DNA of 37,749 nucleotides, taken from W11650 sp963545585 (GTDB taxonomy: Bacteria; Bacillota; Clostridia; Lachnospirales; Vallitaleaceae). The DNA lies in assembly GCA_963545585.1 (NCBI GenBank), contig CAUUKX010000007.1:1-37749 (forward strand), given 5' to 3'. Position numbers and translations under genes: made by a program. The first letter of the stretch is position 1, and each line of letters opens with the position of its first letter. Shown one piece after another: positions 23,968 to 31,740 of this stretch. The notes below the pieces were generated by a model. It did no database searches. It was not told where the DNA came from and was given only the letters and a program-made list of their open reading frames with translations.

Positions 23968-26076
23968 CTATTCCCAATAAACCTCCAGCGCGTCATTTTC
24001 CTGCAAGTTATCAAAATAATTGGCGGTTTCACCATTCTTTTTGACCACCAATTTGCCCTTGACCTGACTGCGGTCAAACTCAATATAGTCAAAAATATCC
24101 ACAAAAATATAGTTCTGCTTGCCCAAAAGAAGAATCGGCTCACCATTAACCATAACCGGCAGTTCCAGCATAGAAACAGTTTCCGCCTCGCTTTTTGCTC
24201 CTGTTCCCGGCTTTTTGTCATTGATAACTTCGGCATCCGTTTTTAAAGCCAGCTTCTTCGTTTTAATCCGCTTGTTCGGCTGCGCCGCTGCTTTTTCCTC
24301 TGCTGCTGGTTTTTTGGCCATTTCAGTGGCAGCCCTCGCCGCCTCAATCGGCCGGGCATAGCCCTTATGCACTGGTGGAGCAGCTGGTTCTTCTTTCACC
24401 GGCTCTGTTTCCGGTTCAACCTCTTCCTCTGCAAAGGCATACCATTCATCTTCTTCCCGCCGCGGCCGGCAAAAAATCCGGTCATTTTCCTGAATCAGCT
24501 GATACAAGGTCGGAATCAATTTGCCGTTGACCGTCACATAATAAAAATCCTGATCAGCTTCACTGGCCGAATAATCCAGCTTTTCCGTTATAAACTGATA
24601 AATGGACAGCTTGGCGTTTTTGCCTTTCACCGCTTCTTTATAATAAATATAATCACCGCTTTCAATCGAATCGCTGAGCATGGCTTTGTCGTGATTTTTA
24701 TAAATCTCAGCTACTTCACCATATTCACCCTCAATCGAATAAGCCTTGCCGTTAAAATAAAAATTAAGAGGACTCCCCTTGGTCAACAGGAAATTGCGGG
24801 GATCAATCCCTTCCGTCGCCATAATATCCATCACCGTCAAACTTTTTTTATTAAACAGGCGCACCGGCTTATCATTCAGATAAACCTGAATAAAATCCTG
24901 CCGGCTGTCAGCCAGTCCTTTGTAGCAAATACCAATCGGCGTAATAAACTCCGGCGTTTTTTTAAAGGTTTGGTCGGCTACTTCCACTTCTTTTAAAGCC
25001 TCCTTACCGCGAAGCGAAACTCTGGCCTCCGGTAAACCGATTTTTTTAGCCAAAAGCTCGGAAAAACCCTTGACCTGTCCGCCGCCGCCAACAATAAAGA
25101 CCGCATTCGGCGCTTTATCACCGTTCAGCTGAATAATTTTTTTGGCAATCTGATCGGCCAAACCCTCCAAAGTCGGACGCAGTCCCTGCAAAAAGGTATC
25201 AACTGCTACGGTTTGGGTCAGTTCCATGATATCGGTATATTCGATTGCTTCCTCCAGCCGGGTTGAATCCAACTTCATCCGCTCGGCAGTTTCAAAATCA
25301 ACTAAATACTGCTGGACAATTGTTTCCGTGATTTCATCACCCGCCACCGGAATCATACCATAAGCGGTAACCGTTCCACCGCTGGTCAAAGCAATATCAC
25401 TGGTGCCGGCGCCGATATCAACCAAGGCAATATTTAACAGCCGGAACGACTGCGGAATCGCAATCTGACTGGCAGCAATTGGCTCTAACGTCAGATAAGC
25501 CACCTTCATATCGGCCTTTTCCATAACCTGATACAGGCTTTTCACCACTTCCACTGGCAAAAAGGTTGCCAAAATACTTAAACCCATTTTCTGGCCTCTT
25601 TGATCGAGCAGGCTAACGATTTCATAACCATTCAAAAAATACTTCATAACTGAATGGCCAATTCCGTAAAATTTTTCTTCACTACCAGTCTGCAGCTCTT
25701 TTTTGGCTTTCCCCAGTGCCATCAGTTCCAGTGAAGCAATCATTTCAGCGCTGATAAGACCATCCTCTTCTTCCATTTCCTTCTCGACCTCAACCGTTAT
25801 GGTTTGCAGCACCCGGCCGGCCGCCGCCACATAAGCTTCGGTAATCGGCTGTCCGATCTTAGCTTCCAGCGCTTTTTTTACTTTATAGATTGTTTTGGCC
25901 ACTTCATTAACGTCCTGAATTTGCCCGTCAATCATCGACCGCGATGTATGAAACTCAACATGCGCCGCCTCCACTCGAAAATGGTCCTTTTCATTAAAAT
26001 CATTCACTGCCGCCACGCCGACAATCGAGCGGGTGCCGATATCAAATCCAATTATCAAACCGTTTTTCTGGCTCAT
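23968..26076 (-). CDS. FtsA-like actin-family protein with long C-terminal extension
   Basis: A 702-residue ATP-binding protein of the FtsA/PilM/EutJ branch of the actin superfamily. Phosphate 1 is GFDIGTRS (about 10-17), phosphate 2 is LVDIGAGTSDIAL, and the adenosine motif is FIVGGGGQVKGF. After about residue 385 comes an extension unlike canonical FtsA: beta-rich segments, each with a VNGK-like turn (VYLNDKPV, YFNGKAYSI, VTVNGKLIPT, VMVNGEPI), an acidic/Pro-Ala linker, and a final segment with VDIFDYIEFD and LEVYWE. No C-terminal amphipathic membrane helix is seen. It is not next to ftsZ, so it may act in another process. GGGAGG precedes the ATG. Similar long proteins occur in Lachnospiraceae, from memory. 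Confidence 0.8.
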   Translation of the reverse strand: MSQKNGLIIGFDIGTRSIVGVAAVNDFNEKDHFRVEAAHVEFHTSRSMIDGQIQDVNEVAKTIYKVKKALEAKIGQPITEAYVAAAGRVLQTITVEVEKEMEEEDGLISAEMIASLELMALGKAKKELQTGSEEKFYGIGHSVMKYFLNGYEIVSLLDQRGQKMGLSILATFLPVEVVKSLYQVMEKADMKVAYLTLEPIAASQIAIPQSFRLLNIALVDIGAGTSDIALTSGGTVTAYGMIPVAGDEITETIVQQYLVDFETAERMKLDSTRLEEAIEYTDIMELTQTVAVDTFLQGLRPTLEGLADQIAKKIIQLNGDKAPNAVFIVGGGGQVKGFSELLAKKIGLPEARVSLRGKEALKEVEVADQTFKKTPEFITPIGICYKGLADSRQDFIQVYLNDKPVRLFNKKSLTVMDIMATEGIDPRNFLLTKGSPLNFYFNGKAYSIEGEYGEVAEIYKNHDKAMLSDSIESGDYIYYKEAVKGKNAKLSIYQFITEKLDYSASEADQDFYYVTVNGKLIPTLYQLIQENDRIFCRPRREEDEWYAFAEEEVEPETEPVKEEPAAPPVHKGYARPIEAARAATEMAKKPAAEEKAAAQPNKRIKTKKLALKTDAEVINDKKPGTGAKSEAETVSMLELPVMVNGEPILLLGKQNYIFVDIFDYIEFDRSQVKGKLVVKKNGETANYFDNLQENDALEVYWE

Positions 26077-26096
26077 TCCAACCTCCCGTTTACCGC

Positions 26097-26126
26097 ATTA
26101 TTTTGGTTTTTTATTAATTTACTCAA
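26097..26126 (-). promoter_or_regulatory. Possible promoter partly supplied by repeat element B
   Basis: On the minus strand TTGAGT (26121-26126, made of the element end plus one base of the duplication), 18 bases, AATAAT (26097-26102). It would start transcription about 14 bases before the Shine-Dalgarno sequence and ATG of the FtsA-like gene. The match is moderate. Confidence 0.4.
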
Positions 26127-26472
26127 CTTTCCCCTGATCGAAGTGCTTTGCACTTCTGCCCGGGCGGCAGTCTGCCATAGTCTTTTTTGGCTCTATCCCG
26201 CTCAGAGAGCGGGTGCCCTGATCGAAAGCTTCGCTTTCTGCCCGGGTGGGCGGTCTGCATGGACTCCACTTTCGGCCGACGGCATTGCAATTTGCCTATC
26301 GTTCCCGCTCGCCGCCGAAAGGCATAGCCTTTCTGGAAGCAACGAGCCCCTGATCGAAGTGCTGCGCACTTCTGCCCGGGCGGGCAGTCTGCCTGATCGA
26401 AAGCTGCGCACTTCTGCCCGGGTGGGCGGTCTACCTAAAAAAGACTGTTCTGATGAACATGGGAAAGTTAAG
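26122..26472 (+). mobile_element. Repeat element, copy B: 351 bp with 12-bp TIRs and 7-bp target duplication
   Basis: The left end CTCAACTTTCCC and right end GGGAAAGTTAAG are inverted repeats (11 of 12). TAATTTA is present exactly on both sides (26115-26121 and 26473-26479). Inside are four copies of a roughly 43-base module, each with a hairpin (for example GAAGTGC TTT GCACTTC and GAAAGC TTC GCTTTC) followed by a TGCCCGGGYGGGC-like GC-rich palindrome. A distinct central stretch (about 26259-26346) has its own inverted repeat CTTTCGGC / GCCGAAAG. No transposase is encoded, so it would need one in trans. The right duplication includes the stop codon of the lipoprotein gene. Confidence 0.85.
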
Positions 26473-26476
26473 TAAT

Positions 26477-28117
26477 TTACTTATCGCCGGCTGTTTCCTT
26501 ATCTGCCGGCTGCACCGGTCTTAATTCACTGATTCCGGACAAAACATCATAAGTCTTTGGCGTCAGGCTGCCCGCAACCTGATCGCTTATAATCACTGCA
26601 TTTTCGACAAAGCCGAACGGAATCAGCCCTTGCCCATCCGTTATCTGCGTGGCCAGCGCCAAATACGCTTTTTTCAAATCATTTTCCGTGGCTGCCTGCA
26701 TAAAAGCTGCCACCGCACTGTCCAGCCCCGCCGTTCCGGCAAAATTATACCGACCCGTACTGCCAAAAAGCTCCGACAAATTGGGATATTGCCGAACTGG
26801 CATTTTCGCCAGATAAACATCAAACTGACCGGCCTGCAAAGCTGCTGCATATTCAGCCGTTGCCAGTCCGACCGGCTCAACGCCGATATAGGTTTCCCAC
26901 TCTTCTTTTATATTCTGCGCCATAATCGACAGCGAATAATCCTCCGCCGGATAAAGCAGCGTCAGCTTTTGCCCCGGCGCAATAGGATTGACATCCAACA
27001 GATTTATGCTGTCCATCACTGGAAGTTCTATCAATTCGCTTTCCCATTCTTTTCCCCGGTAATACGGCAACTTTTGCTCAATCATATGATTTAAGAAAGC
27101 GTTTTTATATAAAAGTTCCTTATCCAGCTTACTCATCAGGTAACGGCGAATACTTGCATCCGCCGTCAGTCCCGCTTTGGTCTGAAAACCCATATAATAA
27201 AAATAGCGGCTCGGAAATGTAAAAATATTGCGCAGGGTCTCCCCGGAAAACGAAAACCACGGAAACTCCGGTGTGAAGTAAACGTCCGTCAAACTGTTTA
27301 AAAAAGCTTCCCGGCCAGTGCCCTCCGTCCGGCTGAGCGTAATCTCCAGTTGATTTTGCTCCGAATGCAGCCGCAGGGTCTGTTTCCGCTTATATTCCGT
27401 CAGCTGGTAAGGCCCGGTGCCGTTGATACTGTTCGGATCTCCTTTTTCCAGACTATTGGCTGGTACAATCGGAAAAGCCAGGCTGTATAAGTTCAAAAAT
27501 CCCGGATTTTGAAAATCAATCCGCAGCCGGTTTTCGCCCGCCGCTGTAATTTTTTTAATCGCCAGCACATCCGCAGCATACTTGCCTTCTTTCGCCTTTT
27601 GCCAGCTGTAATTAATATCCTGAAACCGAACCGGTGAGCCGTCGTGAAACTGCTTTTCGCCAAGCACAACCTGACAGCTCATCGCATCCTCTGCCAAAAT
27701 TACCTCATCCGCTAATTGGGCAATCATTTCGCCGCTGGCGGACATCGTCATCAGCCCTTGATAGCACTGCTTTAAAAGCATCTCAACGGAACTGTTCTGC
27801 GCTGCATAAGGATTAAGGCTCGGCATGGTCGAGACAATCAAAGCAATGTCGGTCTTGGTAAAATCAGACGGCGGCACTGCTTCTTTCATTTTTTCTTCTT
27901 TCCCCGCAGCCTCTGTCGTCTTGGGCAGATTATACTCAGAGATATTATCCAGCAGCCGGCAGGAAGTCAATAAACCGGCCGCCAGGAAAGCCACCACGAA
28001 AAAAAGAACAAATTGACATTTTCTCAACAAATGTTGACCATTCGTTATCTGCCAATTCTGCTGGCTCTCTCTCTTATTTTTTCTATATTTTTTTATTGCT
28101 GTCATACCTTTTTTCAT
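26477..28117 (-). CDS. Oligopeptide-type ABC substrate-binding lipoprotein (SBP family 5)
   Basis: Extracytoplasmic solute-binding protein of the OppA/DppA family. It has 546 residues, a basic N-terminus, a hydrophobic helix (about 35-50) and lipobox LTSC (Cys about 53). The family 5 core follows, with LKQCYQGLMTM near the start, then FHDGSPVRFQDINYSW and INGTGPYQLTEY. The gene overlaps coaE by 35 bases. The first ATG is only two bases from AGGAG; the ATG four codons later may be the real start. No permease or ATPase genes for an Opp system are nearby, so it is an orphan that may share a transporter or act as a sensor. Repeat B was inserted at its stop codon. Confidence 0.85.
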   Translation of the reverse strand: MKKGMTAIKKYRKNKRESQQNWQITNGQHLLRKCQFVLFFVVAFLAAGLLTSCRLLDNISEYNLPKTTEAAGKEEKMKEAVPPSDFTKTDIALIVSTMPSLNPYAAQNSSVEMLLKQCYQGLMTMSASGEMIAQLADEVILAEDAMSCQVVLGEKQFHDGSPVRFQDINYSWQKAKEGKYAADVLAIKKITAAGENRLRIDFQNPGFLNLYSLAFPIVPANSLEKGDPNSINGTGPYQLTEYKRKQTLRLHSEQNQLEITLSRTEGTGREAFLNSLTDVYFTPEFPWFSFSGETLRNIFTFPSRYFYYMGFQTKAGLTADASIRRYLMSKLDKELLYKNAFLNHMIEQKLPYYRGKEWESELIELPVMDSINLLDVNPIAPGQKLTLLYPAEDYSLSIMAQNIKEEWETYIGVEPVGLATAEYAAALQAGQFDVYLAKMPVRQYPNLSELFGSTGRYNFAGTAGLDSAVAAFMQAATENDLKKAYLALATQITDGQGLIPFGFVENAVIISDQVAGSLTPKTYDVLSGISELRPVQPADKETAGDK

Positions 28118-28733
28118 TTCTCCTAAAGTTGAAAATTTTTTCCTGCCGCCGCAGTTCCGCTAAACGACCAGCAATTTCCGGCGCTATGCTTTCCATGCCC
28201 TCATCCGTCATTAAAACAAAATCAGCATATGCGGCATATTGCTGCGGCGAAATTTGATTCTGCATAATCCGCTCGGCCGCCTGCCGGCTAATTTTCCTGC
28301 CCTCGGCCAAACGCCGGATGCGGGTTTCCCGTTCGGCCGAAATCGCCCAAACCTGATTCACCATCTGCCGGACATTGACATCCATCAGTAAAGCCCCGTC
28401 TAATACGCACAGCGGACTGCCCTGTTTTTCGGCTTCAGCCTGCTTTTCTTGCAGCACCGCCATAATCGGGGGATGCACAATCGCATTCAGCGCCTGCAAT
28501 GCTGCCGGGTCGGCAAAAACAATCCGCCCCAGTACCGGCCGGTCAATCCGGCCATCCTTTAAAATATTCTGACCGAATCGAGCCGTCAGCGCCGCCAAAA
28601 TCGCCGGCGTATCCAGCAGTTCATGGCCGATTCGGTCGCAGTCCAGCCAAACAGCTTGATAGTTGGCCCGCAAATATTCCGCCACAGTTGATTTCCCTGT
28701 ACCGGTGCCGCCAATCAAGGCAATACTGATCAT
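28083..28733 (-). CDS. coaE: Dephospho-CoA kinase
   Basis: Last step of coenzyme A synthesis: phosphorylates dephospho-CoA with ATP. It has 216 residues with P-loop GGTGTGKST (8-16), the family LDCDRIGHELLD segment and the VLDGALLMD segment. The ATG at 28731-28733 follows GGAAGG by three bases; the open frame runs eight codons further. The C-terminus, after the RLAELRRQE helix, is basic and overlaps the lipoprotein gene start. It follows polA with a 213-base gap holding repeat copy D. Confidence 0.94.
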   Translation of the reverse strand: MISIALIGGTGTGKSTVAEYLRANYQAVWLDCDRIGHELLDTPAILAALTARFGQNILKDGRIDRPVLGRIVFADPAALQALNAIVHPPIMAVLQEKQAEAEKQGSPLCVLDGALLMDVNVRQMVNQVWAISAERETRIRRLAEGRKISRQAAERIMQNQISPQQYAAYADFVLMTDEGMESIAPEIAGRLAELRRQEKIFNFRRNEKRYDSNKKI

Positions 28734-28767
28734 TTTCCTTCCTTTCTGGCCTGTCAAACATAACTAT

Positions 28768-28895
28768 CTCAACTTTCCCCTGATTGAAGTACTGCGTGCT
28801 TCTCCCGGTAAAAGTTCCCCCTCTTTTACTTGGCCGTTGCTAACGGCTTGCTTCATTTTTTTGTTCAATTTCTGTACATAAAGCAGCAGTCGGCC
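28768..28895 (+). mobile_element. Repeat element, copy D (partial, about 128 bp)
   Basis: Starts CTCAACTTTCCC, then CTGATTGAAGTACTGCGTGC, the family left end and a decayed hairpin module; the rest is unlike the other copies. TAACTAT occurs exactly before the left end (28761-28767) and again at 28896-28902, a candidate 7-bp target duplication. The right inverted repeat is not recognisable. Lies in the polA-coaE gap. Confidence 0.55.
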
Positions 28896-28946
28896 TAACT
28901 ATCTGCCAATACTTCGGTGTTTCCATCGTTCATTCTGCGAACGCCA

Positions 28947-31610
28947 TTATTTGGCATCAAACCAGTTTTTGACAATATAGCTGTCGGCAATCAGCGGTAC
29001 TTTTAGCTGAACCGCCTGCTCCATTTCCCTGACCAGCAAGCCCCGCGCACGCTCCGCATCCGCATCCGACACCTCTAAAATCAGTTCATCATGCACCTGC
29101 AAAACAATTCTGCCTTTGATTTCTTCCCGTTTTAGAGCAGCATATACCCGGTTCATGGCAATCTTAATAATATCGGCCGCCGCTCCCTGAATCGGCGCAT
29201 TCATTGCAATTCTTTCCCCAAAGGAACGAGTCATGTATTGGCTGGATTTTAACTCCGGAATCGGCCGAATCCGGCCGAACATGGTTACAGAATAGCCTTT
29301 TTCTTTGGCCTCGGTCACACTTCTATCCAAAAAAGCCTTGACCTTGGGATATTTGATAAAGTAGTTTTCAATGTATTCTTTGGCTTCTTTAACCGGAATC
29401 CCCAAATCCTGACTTAGACCGTAATCACTAATGCCGTAGACAATCCCGAAATTAACCGCCTTGGCATTGCGCCGCTGCAAGTCCGTTACTTCGGCAAAGG
29501 GAGTGTGAAAAACCTGCGCCGCCGTCATCCGGTGAATGTCCAGATTATCCCGGTAGGCCTGCACGAAAATTTCATCCTCCGATAAATGCGCCAGCAGCCG
29601 CAGCTCAATCTGCGAATAATCGGCGCCGACAAAGGAACAGCCTTCCTTGGCTACAAAAGCCTTACGAATTTCCCGGCCTTCCCGGGTACGAATCGGAATA
29701 TTCTGCAAGTTCGGGTCAATACTGCTCAGCCGTCCAGTGCCGGTTACTGTCTGCATATAGGTCGTATGAATCCGGTCATCTTTTTGAATATAATCCAGCA
29801 AACCGTCGGCATAGGTTGATTTCAGCTTACTGGCCGCCCGATATTCCAAAATATACTCAATAATCGGGTGATCTTTTTTTAATTTTTCCAAAATATCAGC
29901 CGCTGTCGAATAGCCGGTTTTCCCTTTTTTCGGGCTTTTCAGTTTCAAATCCTCAAACAGGACTTCGCCTAACTGCTTGGGCGAATTGATATTAAACTCC
30001 CGACCGGCATAGCCGTAAATCTTATTTTCCAGCGCCTCGATTTGCTCACCCAGCATCCGAGAATAGTCAAGCAGAGCATTGGCATTGGTCTGCACGCCCG
30101 CCGTTTCCATTGCCTTTAAAACCGCCGTCAGCGGCAGTTCTACCCCGGCATATAAATCAAATAAGTGATTCGCTTTCAGTTTCTCCGTCAAAGCCCGGCT
30201 GCTCCGCCACAACACTTCGGCCGCTTCGGTTAAATACTCCTGCCGCCGGTCTTTGTCTACCCCGACAATCCCGATTCGGCTTTTGCCCTTGCCGAAAATC
30301 TCTTCCTCAGCCGGGAGAGAAGCATCCGCATATTGATAGCCAATCTGCTCGATCGGATAATTGCTTTCATTCGGTTCCAGCAGATATGCCGCCAGCGGCA
30401 CATCAAATACCGGCAGTGCTTCACCTTTTGACGCAGCCTGCTCCATTTTCGTAAAAAATTGACCATTCTGGTAAAAATCATGCAAAAAGCGCTTAAAGTC
30501 ATAAACGATCAAGCGGCCGCTGTGACTGATCAGCCGTTCCACCGACGGCAGCGCTCGAGTCGGATTATCTTCGTAATAAACACATTCTTCCCCGTCAAAG
30601 GCCGCCAGTGCAAGTAATTGTTCGTCAACCTGGTAATAAACGGCTCTTTCCGGCCTTTCCGGCAGCCGAGTCAATTTTTCGGCAAGACTGACCCGAAAGC
30701 TGCTTTCCTTCCGCTCCGGCAACAGCCCTTCTCTTGCCTGACGGGTTTGATTCATCAGCTCCTGCAAAACGGAATGAAACTTTAAGTCCTGAAACAGTGC
30801 ATGCACCGCTTCATTATACATTTCCTGCAAGCCGAAATCCGGCCACGCAAAAGACAGCGAACAATCGGTATCGATCGTCGCTAAAATCTTACTCAGCCGT
30901 GCCGATTCAATCCCATCCCGGAGCTTGGCCGCCGGCCCTTTTTTCAGTTCATCCACATGAGCATAGGCATTTTCAATGGTATGGTAATCTTTAATAATCG
31001 CCGTCGCCGTCTTGATACCCACTCCGGCCACGCCCGGAATATTGTCAGATGTATCGCCCATCAAACCTTTTAATTCAATGAACTCCTGCGGTGTAACCTC
31101 ATATTCAGCCAGTACGTCCTTGGCGTAATATGCCTTCGTTTCTGTCTTTCCGCCTTTGGTCGAGGGAATCAATATCTTGACCTGCTCGGTGGCCAGCTGC
31201 AGCAAATCCCGGTCGCCGCTTAAAATGCTGACCGCCATACCTGCCTGCTCCGCCCGCCTAGCCAGTGTGCCTAAGATATCATCGGCCTCGATGCCGTCCT
31301 GCTCCAGATAGGCAATATTCATTTTGGCCAGCACTTCCCGCATTAGCGGCAGCTGCTCCGCCAGCTCCTCCGGCATCTTGCTGCGCGTTCCTTTATAAGC
31401 CTCATAGAGCTTATGCCGAAAAGTCGGGGCTTTGCGGTCAAAGGCCACGGCCAGTCCATCCGGCTTTTCCGTGTCTATGGTTTTGAGCAGCACCCGCAAA
31501 AATCCGTACACGGCATTGGTGTACCGGCCTTTTTCATCGCTCAGTAAGGGCAGCGCATAAAAAGCCCGGTTTAAAATACTGTTGCCGTCAATCAGTAAAA
31601 CTTTTTCCAT
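28947..31610 (-). CDS. polA: DNA polymerase I
   Basis: Repair and Okazaki-fragment-processing polymerase, 887 residues. The N-terminal 5'-3' exonuclease (about 1-290) shows the LLIDGNSILNRAFYAL start and the GDRDLLQLA segment. The middle domain has the 3'-5' exonuclease fold but lacks the DxE metal ligands, so proofreading is probably absent, as in Bacillus. The polymerase domain carries motif A DYSQIELRLLAHLS, the O helix RRNAKAVNFGIVYG and motif C VHDEL. The ATG at 31608-31610 follows GGGAG by six bases; an ATG two codons earlier directly abuts the Shine-Dalgarno sequence and is unlikely. A promoter lies at 31712. Confidence 0.97.
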   Translation of the reverse strand: MEKVLLIDGNSILNRAFYALPLLSDEKGRYTNAVYGFLRVLLKTIDTEKPDGLAVAFDRKAPTFRHKLYEAYKGTRSKMPEELAEQLPLMREVLAKMNIAYLEQDGIEADDILGTLARRAEQAGMAVSILSGDRDLLQLATEQVKILIPSTKGGKTETKAYYAKDVLAEYEVTPQEFIELKGLMGDTSDNIPGVAGVGIKTATAIIKDYHTIENAYAHVDELKKGPAAKLRDGIESARLSKILATIDTDCSLSFAWPDFGLQEMYNEAVHALFQDLKFHSVLQELMNQTRQAREGLLPERKESSFRVSLAEKLTRLPERPERAVYYQVDEQLLALAAFDGEECVYYEDNPTRALPSVERLISHSGRLIVYDFKRFLHDFYQNGQFFTKMEQAASKGEALPVFDVPLAAYLLEPNESNYPIEQIGYQYADASLPAEEEIFGKGKSRIGIVGVDKDRRQEYLTEAAEVLWRSSRALTEKLKANHLFDLYAGVELPLTAVLKAMETAGVQTNANALLDYSRMLGEQIEALENKIYGYAGREFNINSPKQLGEVLFEDLKLKSPKKGKTGYSTAADILEKLKKDHPIIEYILEYRAASKLKSTYADGLLDYIQKDDRIHTTYMQTVTGTGRLSSIDPNLQNIPIRTREGREIRKAFVAKEGCSFVGADYSQIELRLLAHLSEDEIFVQAYRDNLDIHRMTAAQVFHTPFAEVTDLQRRNAKAVNFGIVYGISDYGLSQDLGIPVKEAKEYIENYFIKYPKVKAFLDRSVTEAKEKGYSVTMFGRIRPIPELKSSQYMTRSFGERIAMNAPIQGAAADIIKIAMNRVYAALKREEIKGRIVLQVHDELILEVSDADAERARGLLVREMEQAVQLKVPLIADSYIVKNWFDAK

Positions 31611-31711
31611 AATCATCTCCCGGCGTTTCGTGCCTGTCTTATTCAATCCCTTTGCCCAAAAGCCCGGCAGCGGATCTTCATGCTTTTGACACTTATACCA
31701 CTTACACCACT

Positions 31712-31740
31712 ATCATACTATATTTCCGTGTTTTTCTCAA
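31712..31740 (-). promoter_or_regulatory. Predicted sigma-A promoter of polA
   Basis: On the minus strand TTGAGA, 17 bases, TATGAT. The -35 overlaps the stop codon of the methyltransferase gene. It gives a leader of about 95 bases. Confidence 0.75.

Larger units (their letters stand above)
26077..26476. other. Gap between the lipoprotein and FtsA-like genes, mostly repeat element B
   Basis: 400 bases without a gene. Repeat copy B with its flanking direct repeats fills 26115-26479. The remaining 38 bases next to the FtsA-like gene are AT-rich with its Shine-Dalgarno sequence. Open frames in the element arise from its GC-rich repeated modules and are not considered genes. Confidence 0.7.

Noticed and set aside
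25804..26475. Long plus-strand frame opposite the FtsA-like gene and repeat B
   Set aside because: Shadow of a strongly coding minus-strand gene plus GC-rich repeat modules; no recognisable protein family.
28768..28895. Complete copy of the mobile repeat with both inverted ends
   Set aside because: Only the left end matches; the right end is unrelated, and the 7-mer match alone could occur by chance in about one of a hundred such windows, so it is listed as partial.
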